Positions 52,059-60,118 of a DNA stretch of 64,000 nucleotides are shown here, piece by piece. The notes beneath the pieces were generated by a model. The model had not been told where the DNA came from. It searched no databases and saw only the letters and a program-made list of their open reading frames with translations. The stretch comes from SZUA-217 sp964194555 (GTDB lineage Bacteria; Actinomycetota; Acidimicrobiia; Spongiisociales; ZC4RG35), in contig CAXMMT010000050.1 of NCBI GenBank assembly GCA_964194555.1, positions 1 to 64,000 on the forward strand, in the 5' to 3' direction. Position 1 is the stretch's first letter, and every line of letters begins with the position of its first letter. A program made the translations under genes and the position numbers.

Positions 52059-52721
52059 ATGGCCGACTCAGTCACCATCACCTGGACCGGTGGAGAGGTG
52101 TCCGGGCGTCTCACCGGTGACGGACCCAACGGGATACTTCTCGCGCATGGAGCAGGGGTAGACCAGGACCATCCGTTCATGGTCCTGCTCCGCGATGGCC
52201 TTGCGGGCGAAGCCCACACCGTGATGACCTTCAACTACCCCTACGCCGAGCGCGGATCGAGAAGCCCCGATCGCGCCGAGAAACTGATCGCGTGTCATCG
52301 AGGGGCAGCGGAATTCCTGCGTTCCCGGGTTGAAACCCTTTTTCTTGCTGGAAGGTCGATGGGTGGACGAATCGCGACGATGCTGGTGGCCGAGGGGGGC
52401 GAGGCCGCCGGAATAGCCCTTTACGCCTACCCGCTGCATCCGTCCGGCAAGCCGGAAAAGCTCCGCATCGACCATTTGCCGAATGTCACCGTGCCGCTCC
52501 TCTTCTTCCTCGGAACCAGGGATGCGTTGTCGCGAATGGAGCTGTTCAACCAGCACATCCGTCCGCTGCCGAATGCCGAGGTCGAGGTTCTAGAAAATGC
52601 AGGTCACTCTCCGAAGGGAGGTGGTTGGACGTTTGAGTCCACGGTCGAGCGGCTCGTCGATGGGACCTCGGAATGGATTACCCGGATCTCGTCTGGCAGT
52701 AGCAACCCGGAGAGACCATAA
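52059..52721 (+). CDS. alpha/beta-hydrolase (TEX30/KANL3-like)
   Basis: 220 residues. LLAHGAGVDQDHPFM near residue 28, nucleophile elbow LAGRSMGGRIA near residue 97, acidic residue in LGTRDALS and His in ENAGHSPKGGG. Substrate unknown. TAGATT (52047-52052), partly from repeat B, lies 6 bases before the ATG with no ribosome-binding site. Confidence 0.82.
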   Translation: MADSVTITWTGGEVSGRLTGDGPNGILLAHGAGVDQDHPFMVLLRDGLAGEAHTVMTFNYPYAERGSRSPDRAEKLIACHRGAAEFLRSRVETLFLAGRSMGGRIATMLVAEGGEAAGIALYAYPLHPSGKPEKLRIDHLPNVTVPLLFFLGTRDALSRMELFNQHIRPLPNAEVEVLENAGHSPKGGGWTFESTVERLVDGTSEWITRISSGSSNPERP

Positions 52722-52758
52722 TTGGGTCTGCCTCTTCACTTCTCCAAGGAGTCTCTTG

Positions 52759-53448
52759 ATGTCTGAAATCAGCCTGCGCGCTTTGCCCGGCCGGTCGCCC
52801 GGCTCGCGTGAGTCTCGCCGGATTCGCCGCGAGGGTTTGGTGCCTGCCGTTGTCTACGGCAAGGGTGTTGATACTGTGCCTCTCTCTGTTGATGCTCATG
52901 CCCTCGGGGTGGCCCTTCATACCGAGGCCGGCTCGAATGCCATCATCAGTCTCGAGATCGAGGGCGGTGACACATTGACCACGATGGCTCGGATCATCGA
53001 GCGTCACCCTTTTCGAGACGAGTATCGACACGTCGATTTCGTTACGGTCGACCTCAGCCAGAAGGTCACCGCCGAAGTGACAATCCAGTTCGAAGGCACT
53101 CCGGCAGGTGTGATCGAAGGCGGTGTGTTCAGCCCGCGGAGGACCTCTGTTCAGATCGAAGTGCTGCCTACGGAAATCCCCTCGTTCATCGAGCTCGACG
53201 TTTCCGAAGTCGAGGTAGGTGCCTCACTTCGTGTGGAGGATCTTCCGGCACTCGAGGGCATCGTCTATCTCGAGGATCCTGATGCCGTGATCATGTCTGT
53301 GACCGTTCCCGCGGCCGAGATCGTCGTAGAGCCAGAATTCGACGAGGAAGAAGAGTTGGCGGAGGGCGAGGAGCTTGCCGAGGGTGAGGCTGAAGAGGGC
53401 GCTGAGGCTGAGGCCGAAGACGAAGAAAAGGCCGAAGCAACCAAGTAA
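52759..53448 (+). CDS. rplY: 50S ribosomal protein L25 (CTC form)
   Basis: 229 residues from ATG 52759 behind AAGGAG. The N-terminal L25 domain binds 5S rRNA (SRRIRREGLVPAVVYGKG, ERHPFRDEYRHVDF). The C-terminal TL5 beta domain follows. The tail is an acidic Glu/Ala run (about residues 195-229). It lies directly before pth, a frequent pairing. Confidence 0.94.
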   Translation: MSEISLRALPGRSPGSRESRRIRREGLVPAVVYGKGVDTVPLSVDAHALGVALHTEAGSNAIISLEIEGGDTLTTMARIIERHPFRDEYRHVDFVTVDLSQKVTAEVTIQFEGTPAGVIEGGVFSPRRTSVQIEVLPTEIPSFIELDVSEVEVGASLRVEDLPALEGIVYLEDPDAVIMSVTVPAAEIVVEPEFDEEEELAEGEELAEGEAEEGAEAEAEDEEKAEATK

Positions 53449-53452
53449 ACCG

Positions 53453-54031
53453 GTGCAGCTGGTCGTCGGACTTCGCAATCCGGGAGTCGACTACGAACGA
53501 AGTCGGCATAACGTTGGGTTCGATGCGCTGGCACGAGTCGTCGATCGAGCCGATCAGTCTTTTCGCAGTGCGCCTTCGCGTGTGCGGGGGATGGTGGCCC
53601 AATCTGGGGTCGGCGAAGACCAGGTCCTCTTTTTCGCTCCCAACACCTACATGAACGCGTCTGGCTGGCCGGTCAAGGCTGCGATGGCCTACTACAAGGT
53701 TGCGTCTGGGGATCTGCTGGTGATTCACGATGACATCGACCTGGCTTTTGGTCGTCTCCGCATTCAGGTGGCCGGAGGCAGTGGCGGCCACAACGGGATT
53801 CGATCGGTCGAGAAGTCCCTTGGTACCAAGGAGTTCTCGAGACTCAAGATCGGGGTGGGGAGGCCCCCAGGCTCCATGGATCCCGCGGACTTCGTCTTGC
53901 GCCATTTCTCGAAGGGTGAGCGTTCCGAGGTTGGGGTGCTGGTGGAAGATGCGGCCGACGTCGTGGAGCAGTGGCTTGGCAACAGGGACCGCGCTCAAGA
54001 GAACGCGGCACACCGCGGTCGAGATGCCTGA
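53453..54031 (+). CDS. pth: peptidyl-tRNA hydrolase
   Basis: 192 residues from GTG 53453. VVGLRNPGVDYERSRHNVGF holds the catalytic His; NTYMNASG, VIHDDIDLAFGRLR and GGSGGHNGIRS complete the active site. Recycles peptidyl-tRNA dropped by ribosomes. It overlaps glpK by 8 bases. Confidence 0.96.
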   Translation: MQLVVGLRNPGVDYERSRHNVGFDALARVVDRADQSFRSAPSRVRGMVAQSGVGEDQVLFFAPNTYMNASGWPVKAAMAYYKVASGDLLVIHDDIDLAFGRLRIQVAGGSGGHNGIRSVEKSLGTKEFSRLKIGVGRPPGSMDPADFVLRHFSKGERSEVGVLVEDAADVVEQWLGNRDRAQENAAHRGRDA

Positions 54032-55514
54032 GTACGTGGGCGCTCTCGATCAGGGCACTACATCCACGCGATTCATGGTGTTTGATCATGCTGGATCGGT
54101 GATCTCGCTTGATCAGAAGGAGCACAGTCAGATCTTCCCCGAACCGGGATGGGTGGAGCACGACCCGGGCGAAATCTGGCTGAACACGGTGTCGGTGATC
54201 GAGGGAGCCCTCTCCCGGGCCGGTCTCGATCCCGGCGACCTGGCGGCCGTGGGGATCACCAACCAACGAGAAACCACCGTTGTTTGGGATCGTTCCACGG
54301 GGGAGCCGGTAGCCAATGCGATCGTCTGGCAGGACACTCGAACGGCCAGCCTCTGTAGGTCGCTCGAGGGTGACGAGGGACCTGATCGTTTCCGGGCGAG
54401 GACGGGTCTTCCTCTGGCAACCTATTTTGCCGGCCCGAAGGTTCGGTGGCTTCTCGACGAGCACGATCTGGGAGACCGGGCGGCCGGCGGTGAGCTTGCA
54501 TTCGGCACCATCGACTCCTGGGTGGCGTGGAACCTGACCGGCGGTACCGAGGGTGGCCAACATGTAACCGATGTGACCAACGCGTCCAGAACCATGTTGA
54601 TGGACCTGGCCACAACCACCTGGGACTCAGACCTGCTCATGGAATTTGGCGTGCCCACTCACATGCTTCCGGAGATTGTTGCCTCGGTCGGCCACATCGG
54701 ATCGTGTGCCGGTCCGCTATCCGGTGTTCCGCTCACCGCGATTCTCGGCGACCAGCAGGCGGCCCTCTTCGGGCAGGTCTGTTTCAAGCCTGGAGACGCC
54801 AAGAACACCTACGGCACGGGCAATTTCATGCTGATGAACACCGGCACCGATCCGGTTCCGTCAGAATCCGGTCTTCTCAGCACTGTGGCGTATCGAATCG
54901 ATGGTGATGAAACTGTTTATGCCCTCGAGGGCTCGGTTGCCGTCACCGGATCCCTGGTGCAATGGCTCCGGGACAATCTCGGGATCGTTGCCGAAGCATC
55001 CGAGGTCGAGGACCTGGCTCTGTCGGTCGAGGACAACGGAGATGTCTACTTCGTTCCGGCATTTTCCGGTCTTTTTGCACCTCACTGGCGACCGGACGCC
55101 AGAGGGGTGATCACCGGCTTGACCCGTTTCGCCAACAAGGGTCACATCGCCCGCGCCGCTCTCGAGTCGACCGCCTATCAGACGAAAGACGTCTTCGATG
55201 CCATGACGGCAGATTCAGGGGTGAATCTGGGAGAACTGAGGGTTGACGGTGGCATGACGCACAATTTGCTTCTCATGCAGTTCCAGGCCGATCTGCTTGG
55301 GGTGGAGGTGGTCAGGCCCACCATCGCCGAGACGACTGCGTTGGGCGCGGCCTACGCCGCCGGTCTCGCCGTGGGGTTCTGGGCCGATTTCGATGAACTC
55401 ACATCGCGGTGGGTCGAATCGGAGAGATGGGTGCCTGACATGACCTCTGATGAACGCGCACGGATGCAGAGTCGTTGGCGCCAGGCGATCGATCGTTCGC
55501 TCGACTGGGTCTGA
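54024..55514 (+). CDS. glpK: glycerol kinase
   Basis: 496 residues from ATG 54024. ALDQGTTSTRFMVFD is the phosphate-1 loop, followed by ITNQRETTVVWDRSTGEPV and TYGTGNFMLMNTG. A FGGY-family kinase making glycerol-3-phosphate. Upstream codons in this frame lie inside pth and are not used. pgsA downstream uses the glycerol-phosphate pool. Confidence 0.96.
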   Translation: MPEYVGALDQGTTSTRFMVFDHAGSVISLDQKEHSQIFPEPGWVEHDPGEIWLNTVSVIEGALSRAGLDPGDLAAVGITNQRETTVVWDRSTGEPVANAIVWQDTRTASLCRSLEGDEGPDRFRARTGLPLATYFAGPKVRWLLDEHDLGDRAAGGELAFGTIDSWVAWNLTGGTEGGQHVTDVTNASRTMLMDLATTTWDSDLLMEFGVPTHMLPEIVASVGHIGSCAGPLSGVPLTAILGDQQAALFGQVCFKPGDAKNTYGTGNFMLMNTGTDPVPSESGLLSTVAYRIDGDETVYALEGSVAVTGSLVQWLRDNLGIVAEASEVEDLALSVEDNGDVYFVPAFSGLFAPHWRPDARGVITGLTRFANKGHIARAALESTAYQTKDVFDAMTADSGVNLGELRVDGGMTHNLLLMQFQADLLGVEVVRPTIAETTALGAAYAAGLAVGFWADFDELTSRWVESERWVPDMTSDERARMQSRWRQAIDRSLDWV

Positions 55515-55565
55515 TGCTCTGGCCACCGCAGCGACCGTGGGCGTGCTTATGATCGGCGGGCTCAG

Positions 55566-55729
55566 GTGCCCCCCAACGCAAATACGATGATGTTTCTGCG
55601 GACAGATGACCCCGCTCGCGGCGTCCTCGTCCTCGACGCACCGCACCGGGTGCGTCTTCGTCCTGCGTCCTGGCGAGGCGTCGCCCCTGTCTCACCGAAA
55701 CATGCGACCATACTTACGTTGGAGAGCAC
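55566..55729 (+). repeat. palindromic MITE-like repeat, copy C (diverged)
   Basis: 164 bp. The arms are long: GTGCCCCCCAACGCAAATA against the reverse complement GTGCTCTCCAACGTAAGTA, continuing to ATGTTTC. The sequence differs strongly from copies A, B and D, but length, arm layout, central hairpin (GACGCACC/GGTGCGTC) and the following TCGTCCTGCGTCCTGGCGAG are homologous. It lies between glpK and pgsA. Confidence 0.75.
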
Positions 55730-56304
55730 TTAGCCGAGGAGGCGATATCTCCGTTCCGAATGCGTTGGCGCTGGCTCGGATCGCCATGGTCGTGCCGATC
55801 ATGGCCTTCACGCGGGCCGACAGGATCGACAACCACTTTGTCATCGCGGCAGGGATTTTCGCGATCGCGGCGTTTACAGATTTCCTCGACGGCTACCTGG
55901 CGCGCCGCTATTCGGAGGAGAGTGTTCTCGGTGGCTTCCTCGACACCACGGCCGACAAGATCCTTGTCACCGGCACGCTCCTCGCCCTCGTTTCGGTCGG
56001 CAGGGTCTCCATCTGGCCTGCCGCCATCCTCATCTTCAGGGAGTTCGCGGTGATGGCCCTGCGGGGTGTTGTCGCCCAGCGAGGTGGACTGATCAAACCC
56101 TCGACCTGGGGAAAGATCAAGACGGTGGCCCAGTTCCTTGCCATCTTCCTTGCATTCGTCCGTCTCTCGGAACCATGGGGACCCTGGTACTTGGACCAGT
56201 GGGCGATGCTCTTCGCGGTGATCGCCACGCTCGGGTCGGCGTCGGGGTACATGGTCGCGTTCTGGCACACCGTCCGAACGGAGCCAACCGAAGTCAAGAC
56301 GTGA
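55702..56304 (+). CDS. pgsA: CDP-diacylglycerol-glycerol-3-phosphate 3-phosphatidyltransferase
   Basis: About 200 residues, multipass membrane protein. CDP-alcohol transferase signature DGYLARRYSEESVLGGFLD, then TTAD, is complete. It makes phosphatidylglycerol phosphate. Start problem: ATG 55702 lies inside repeat copy C, and the family-like sequence (SVPNALALARIAMVV) starts about 16 codons later, after GAGGAGG, where only ATC or later TTG codons could initiate. Confidence 0.88.
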   Translation: MRPYLRWRALSRGGDISVPNALALARIAMVVPIMAFTRADRIDNHFVIAAGIFAIAAFTDFLDGYLARRYSEESVLGGFLDTTADKILVTGTLLALVSVGRVSIWPAAILIFREFAVMALRGVVAQRGGLIKPSTWGKIKTVAQFLAIFLAFVRLSEPWGPWYLDQWAMLFAVIATLGSASGYMVAFWHTVRTEPTEVKT

Positions 56305-57281
56305 GGGTCGCCATCACTGGTGGCTCAGGTGTGGTGGGCGCGGCGGTTACCAGCCATCTCGTCGAGTCAGGATTCGAAGTCAGGGCTCTTGCCCGCTCGA
56401 CACGATCCGGGTCCAAGGTCGCCTCTCTCGGAGCAACGCCCGTCCCTGGCGATGTCCTCGACTACGAGAGCGTTCGCTCGCTGGTCGATGGTTGCGAGTG
56501 GGTGTTTCACGTCGCCGGAGTGAACGAGATGTGCACCAGGGATCCGAGCCATATGTGGCGGGTCAACGTCGAAGGAACCCGGCTGGTGATGAATGCCTGC
56601 CGGGAAGCAGGAGTTTCGAGACTGATCCACACTTCGTCGGTTGTGACTATCGGGGAGCGGAGAGGGGAGAGGGCCGCAGAGTCGACCACCCACCGCGGGT
56701 TCTACCTGTCGGAGTACGAGCGAACCAAGACCGAAGCTGAACGACTTCTCTTCTCGGAGGCGCGCGGCCTGGACGTCGTGGCGGTCAATCCGTCATCGGT
56801 TCAGGGCCCTGGCCGGGCGACGGGAACGGGTCGGATCATCCTCGATGCCGCCAAGGGGAAGTTGCCCTTTCTGATCGACACCACCATCTCTCTCGTCGAT
56901 ATTGACGACTGCGCCCGCGGTCACCTTCTGGCGGCCCGCCGCGGAGCGTCCGGAGAGCGATATTTGCTCAGCGGTGCGACTCTGACGATGCGGGAGGCTG
57001 TCGCTCTGCTGTCGGAAGTGACAGATGACGAGGTGTCTCCTCGTTTTCTTCCGACCGGCGTCGTGCACGCCATATCCGTGGTCGCGGAGATCGCCTTCGG
57101 GGTGATCCGGCGCCGCCCACCAATCTGCCGGGAGGCGGTTCGGGTCATCGACCACGGTCATCACTGCGACGGGAGTCGTGCAACAACCGAACTCGGTCTC
57201 CACTACACCCCGGTAGGGGAGACGATCCGGCGCACGATCGAGTGGTTCGCGGATGAGGGACTCCTTCAACTGAGCAATTAG
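56301..57281 (+). CDS. NAD-dependent epimerase/SDR (dihydroflavonol reductase-like)
   Basis: 326 residues from GTG 56301, overlapping the pgsA stop. Rossmann loop ITGGSGVVGAAV, FHVAGVNEM, catalytic Tyr/Lys as YLSEYERTKTEAE, and an extended-SDR NPSSVQGPG motif. Substrate unknown; related proteins act on sugar nucleotides or hydroxysteroid/flavonol-type ketones. Confidence 0.85.
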   Translation: MRVAITGGSGVVGAAVTSHLVESGFEVRALARSTRSGSKVASLGATPVPGDVLDYESVRSLVDGCEWVFHVAGVNEMCTRDPSHMWRVNVEGTRLVMNACREAGVSRLIHTSSVVTIGERRGERAAESTTHRGFYLSEYERTKTEAERLLFSEARGLDVVAVNPSSVQGPGRATGTGRIILDAAKGKLPFLIDTTISLVDIDDCARGHLLAARRGASGERYLLSGATLTMREAVALLSEVTDDEVSPRFLPTGVVHAISVVAEIAFGVIRRRPPICREAVRVIDHGHHCDGSRATTELGLHYTPVGETIRRTIEWFADEGLLQLSN

Positions 57282-57315
57282 TCTCCCCGAGCCAAGGTCT
57301 CGCAGAAGGAGAGTT

Positions 57316-59244
57316 GTGCCCCATTTTCACCCTGATGGCAATGAGCCGTCGTCATTCACCAAGGCTTTCCAAGCGATTCAGCGGGAGACCTTGCCCTTTG
57401 ATGACGAGCGGGATTTCGAGGAACAGCACCGAGGATTCATAGCCAAGCCGGATTACACCCAAATCATGTCTGATGCCGGCAACGTTGCCTGGGACATGGA
57501 GCGGTACGACTTTCTGCTGGAGGGCGAGGACTTCGACAGCATTCACCCCTCTTTGCAGCGCCAGGCCATCCTCAACATGAATTACGGCCTCTATGAGGTG
57601 ATGCCCGGGATCTGGCAGGTCCGTGGTTTTGATCTCTCCAACGTGACCTTCATCGAAGGTGAGACGGGGTGGGTTGTCTTCGACACCGCCACTGCCGTGG
57701 AGACCGCTCGCGCCGCCCTGGCATTCATCAACTCCCAACTGGGGGAGCGGCCCGTCACCGCAGTTGTCCACTCCCACTCCCATGCCGACCATTTCGGTGG
57801 TGTGCGAGGCGTTGTAGACGAGACCGACGTGCGTTCGGGGAGGGTCCCCATCATCGTCCCCGATGGCTTCATGGAGCACGCAGTCGCTGAGAACGTCTAC
57901 GCCGGCAACGCGATGAATCGCCGTCTGTTCTTTCAGTATGGAGTCCTGACTCCAGCCAACCCATACGGTCACGTCGACCAGGCAATTGGCAAGAACGTGG
58001 CCGCCGGAACGATGAGCCTCATCCCTCCCACAGTGGTCGTGACCGAGGACATCGAAGAACATGTCGTCGATGGTGTCCGCATGGTGTTTCACAACACGCC
58101 GGGGACCGAGGCTCCGGCCGAGATGAACACCTATTTCCCCGATCTCAAGGCGTTCTGGGCGGCGGAGAACGTGACCGCCACGATCCACAACATCTATACG
58201 CTCCGCGGTGCCTTGGTCCGCGACGCTCTACGCTGGTCAAAGAAGATCGGGGAGGCGTTGTATCTCTTTGGCCAGGAGGCGGAAGTCATGTTTGCCTCAC
58301 ACAACTGGCCGCGGTGGGGTAACGCACGGATCCAGGAGGTGTTGCGCGCTCAGCGTGATGGGTACGCCCATCTCAACAACGGTGTGCTCCATCTGGCCAA
58401 CCAGGGTGTGACCGTCAACGAGATCCACAACATCTACCAGCCGCCACTCTCCCTTCGTAAGCAGTGGGTCGCCAGGAGCTATCACGGGTCCGTCGAGCAC
58501 AACAGTCGGGCGGTTGTCAATCGATATCTCGGATATTGGGACGGAAACCCGACGACTCTGATACCACTCTCCCCGCACGCCTCGGCTCCGCTCTACGTCG
58601 AGATGATGGGCGGAGCAGAGCCCATCCTTGCCAAAGGAAAAGAGCTTTACGACGCGGGTCGTTATCGCGATGCGCAGGAGATCGTCAACAAACTCGTCTA
58701 CGCCGAGCCGGAGAGCACTCAGGCAAAGGACCTTCTGGCCGCGATCTTTGAACAAATCGGGTATCAGCAGGAGAGCCCCAGCGTCAGAAATAGCTTCCTC
58801 AGCGCCGCCTTCGAATTGCGATCGGGGATCCCCAAGGGAGTGTCACCATCGACCGGCCCCGATGTTCTTCGTGCGCTGACAACGGAGATGTTCTTTGACT
58901 ATCTGGCGATTCGCTTGGACAGCTCTCAAGTCGAGGATGTTGAGTTCGTGGCCAACGTCAGCCATCCCGACACCGGCGAGAAACTCGTCCTGGAGCTTTC
59001 CAACGGCACTCTGACCACTCAGATCGGGTTTGCAGCGTCCGAGCCAACATTCACATTGACGATTGACCGGGCGGACTTCGAAAGTGTGATCGTGGGGGCC
59101 TCGACCCTCAGCGAGCTGGTCGCAGGGGGGAGGGGCTCTGTTGATGGAGACGCCAGCGGGCTGCATGCCCTTTTCGGCGCCCTCATCGACTTGGACCTTC
59201 TTTTTGAGATGATGCCGGTAACTCTTGTGACGGGGCAAGAGTGA
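57316..59244 (+). CDS. alkylsulfatase-type metallo-beta-lactamase hydrolase
   Basis: 642 residues from GTG 57316. MBL metal motif VHSHSHADHFGG (H154, H156, D158, H159). It is followed by the class III alkylsulfatase layout: an NTYFPDLKAFWAAE segment, a central alpha-helical dimer domain and a C-terminal SCP2-like domain. This resembles SdsA1/BDS1 enzymes that hydrolyse primary alkyl sulfates. No signal peptide is visible, so it may be cytoplasmic, which fits the symporter gene that overlaps it by 4 bases. Confidence 0.88.
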   Translation: MPHFHPDGNEPSSFTKAFQAIQRETLPFDDERDFEEQHRGFIAKPDYTQIMSDAGNVAWDMERYDFLLEGEDFDSIHPSLQRQAILNMNYGLYEVMPGIWQVRGFDLSNVTFIEGETGWVVFDTATAVETARAALAFINSQLGERPVTAVVHSHSHADHFGGVRGVVDETDVRSGRVPIIVPDGFMEHAVAENVYAGNAMNRRLFFQYGVLTPANPYGHVDQAIGKNVAAGTMSLIPPTVVVTEDIEEHVVDGVRMVFHNTPGTEAPAEMNTYFPDLKAFWAAENVTATIHNIYTLRGALVRDALRWSKKIGEALYLFGQEAEVMFASHNWPRWGNARIQEVLRAQRDGYAHLNNGVLHLANQGVTVNEIHNIYQPPLSLRKQWVARSYHGSVEHNSRAVVNRYLGYWDGNPTTLIPLSPHASAPLYVEMMGGAEPILAKGKELYDAGRYRDAQEIVNKLVYAEPESTQAKDLLAAIFEQIGYQQESPSVRNSFLSAAFELRSGIPKGVSPSTGPDVLRALTTEMFFDYLAIRLDSSQVEDVEFVANVSHPDTGEKLVLELSNGTLTTQIGFAASEPTFTLTIDRADFESVIVGASTLSELVAGGRGSVDGDASGLHALFGALIDLDLLFEMMPVTLVTGQE

Positions 59245-60104
59245 TGACTGAGACACTGGCGACGATCGCCAATCTGGCGATTCTGACTTTCGTCCTTGCC
59301 TCGATGGTGTCGATGGGGCTCTCCCTCACGACGACCCAGGTGATCGAGCCTCTCAAGAACCCGGGGTTGATCGCACAGGCCCTGCTAGCGAACTTCGTTC
59401 TGGCGCCACTTGCAGCCTGGGGAATCGCAGAGTTGGTAGGGCTGAGCGATTCGACTGCGTTGGGACTGATCCTCATCGGAAGCGCCGCAGGCGCCCCTTT
59501 TCTCCCCAAGCTTGCTCAGATGGCGAAGGGAGACGTCGCTTACTCGGTCGGTCTGATGACTCTCCTCATGGTGGTGACTGTCGCATTCATCCCTCTGGTC
59601 CTGGGTACCCTGATCGATTCTGTCGAGGTGAGTGCCTGGGAGATAGCAAAGCCGCTGCTCCTCGGGATGCTGTTGCCGCTCGGTCTGGCCCTGTTGGTGC
59701 GAGCCAGATATGACGATGCCAAGAACGTGGCGCCGGCCCTCAACCAGATCTCAACGATGGCTCTGGCGCTGGGCGGGGTCATCGCCCTTGTGCTCGTTCT
59801 TCCGACGATGATCGACTCCTTCGGGACCGGGGCGTATATCGCCTTGATCCTCTTTCTGGTCGCCACCCTGGCTGCGGGGTATCTCCTTGGTGGGAAAGAG
59901 CGTGCCACCAGGGTCGTTTCGGGACTGGGTACGGCTCAGCGAAACCTCTCGGCTGCCCTTCTCATCGCCAGCACGAGTTTCGCCGGCGACGGAGAGGTTT
60001 TCGTCATGGTCATGTTGGCGTCTGTGGTGATGCTGGTGGTTCTGTTACCGCTAGCCGCCGAGCTTGGCCGCCGGGCATCTGGAGAACAGGTCGAACGTTT
60101 GTAG
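59241..60104 (+). CDS. bile acid:sodium symporter (SBF/BASS) family transporter
   Basis: 287 residues from GTG 59241 (ATG follows directly). Nine to ten hydrophobic helices. MGLSLTTTQVIEPLKNPGLI, LILIGSAAGAPFLPKLAQM and GLGTAQRNLSAALLIA match the SBF fold. Overlap with the alkylsulfatase suggests it imports a sulfated or amphipathic organic anion for that enzyme (inference). Confidence 0.85.
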   Translation: MMTETLATIANLAILTFVLASMVSMGLSLTTTQVIEPLKNPGLIAQALLANFVLAPLAAWGIAELVGLSDSTALGLILIGSAAGAPFLPKLAQMAKGDVAYSVGLMTLLMVVTVAFIPLVLGTLIDSVEVSAWEIAKPLLLGMLLPLGLALLVRARYDDAKNVAPALNQISTMALALGGVIALVLVLPTMIDSFGTGAYIALILFLVATLAAGYLLGGKERATRVVSGLGTAQRNLSAALLIASTSFAGDGEVFVMVMLASVVMLVVLLPLAAELGRRASGEQVERL

Positions 60105-60118
60105 CATCGCCGGTCCCC

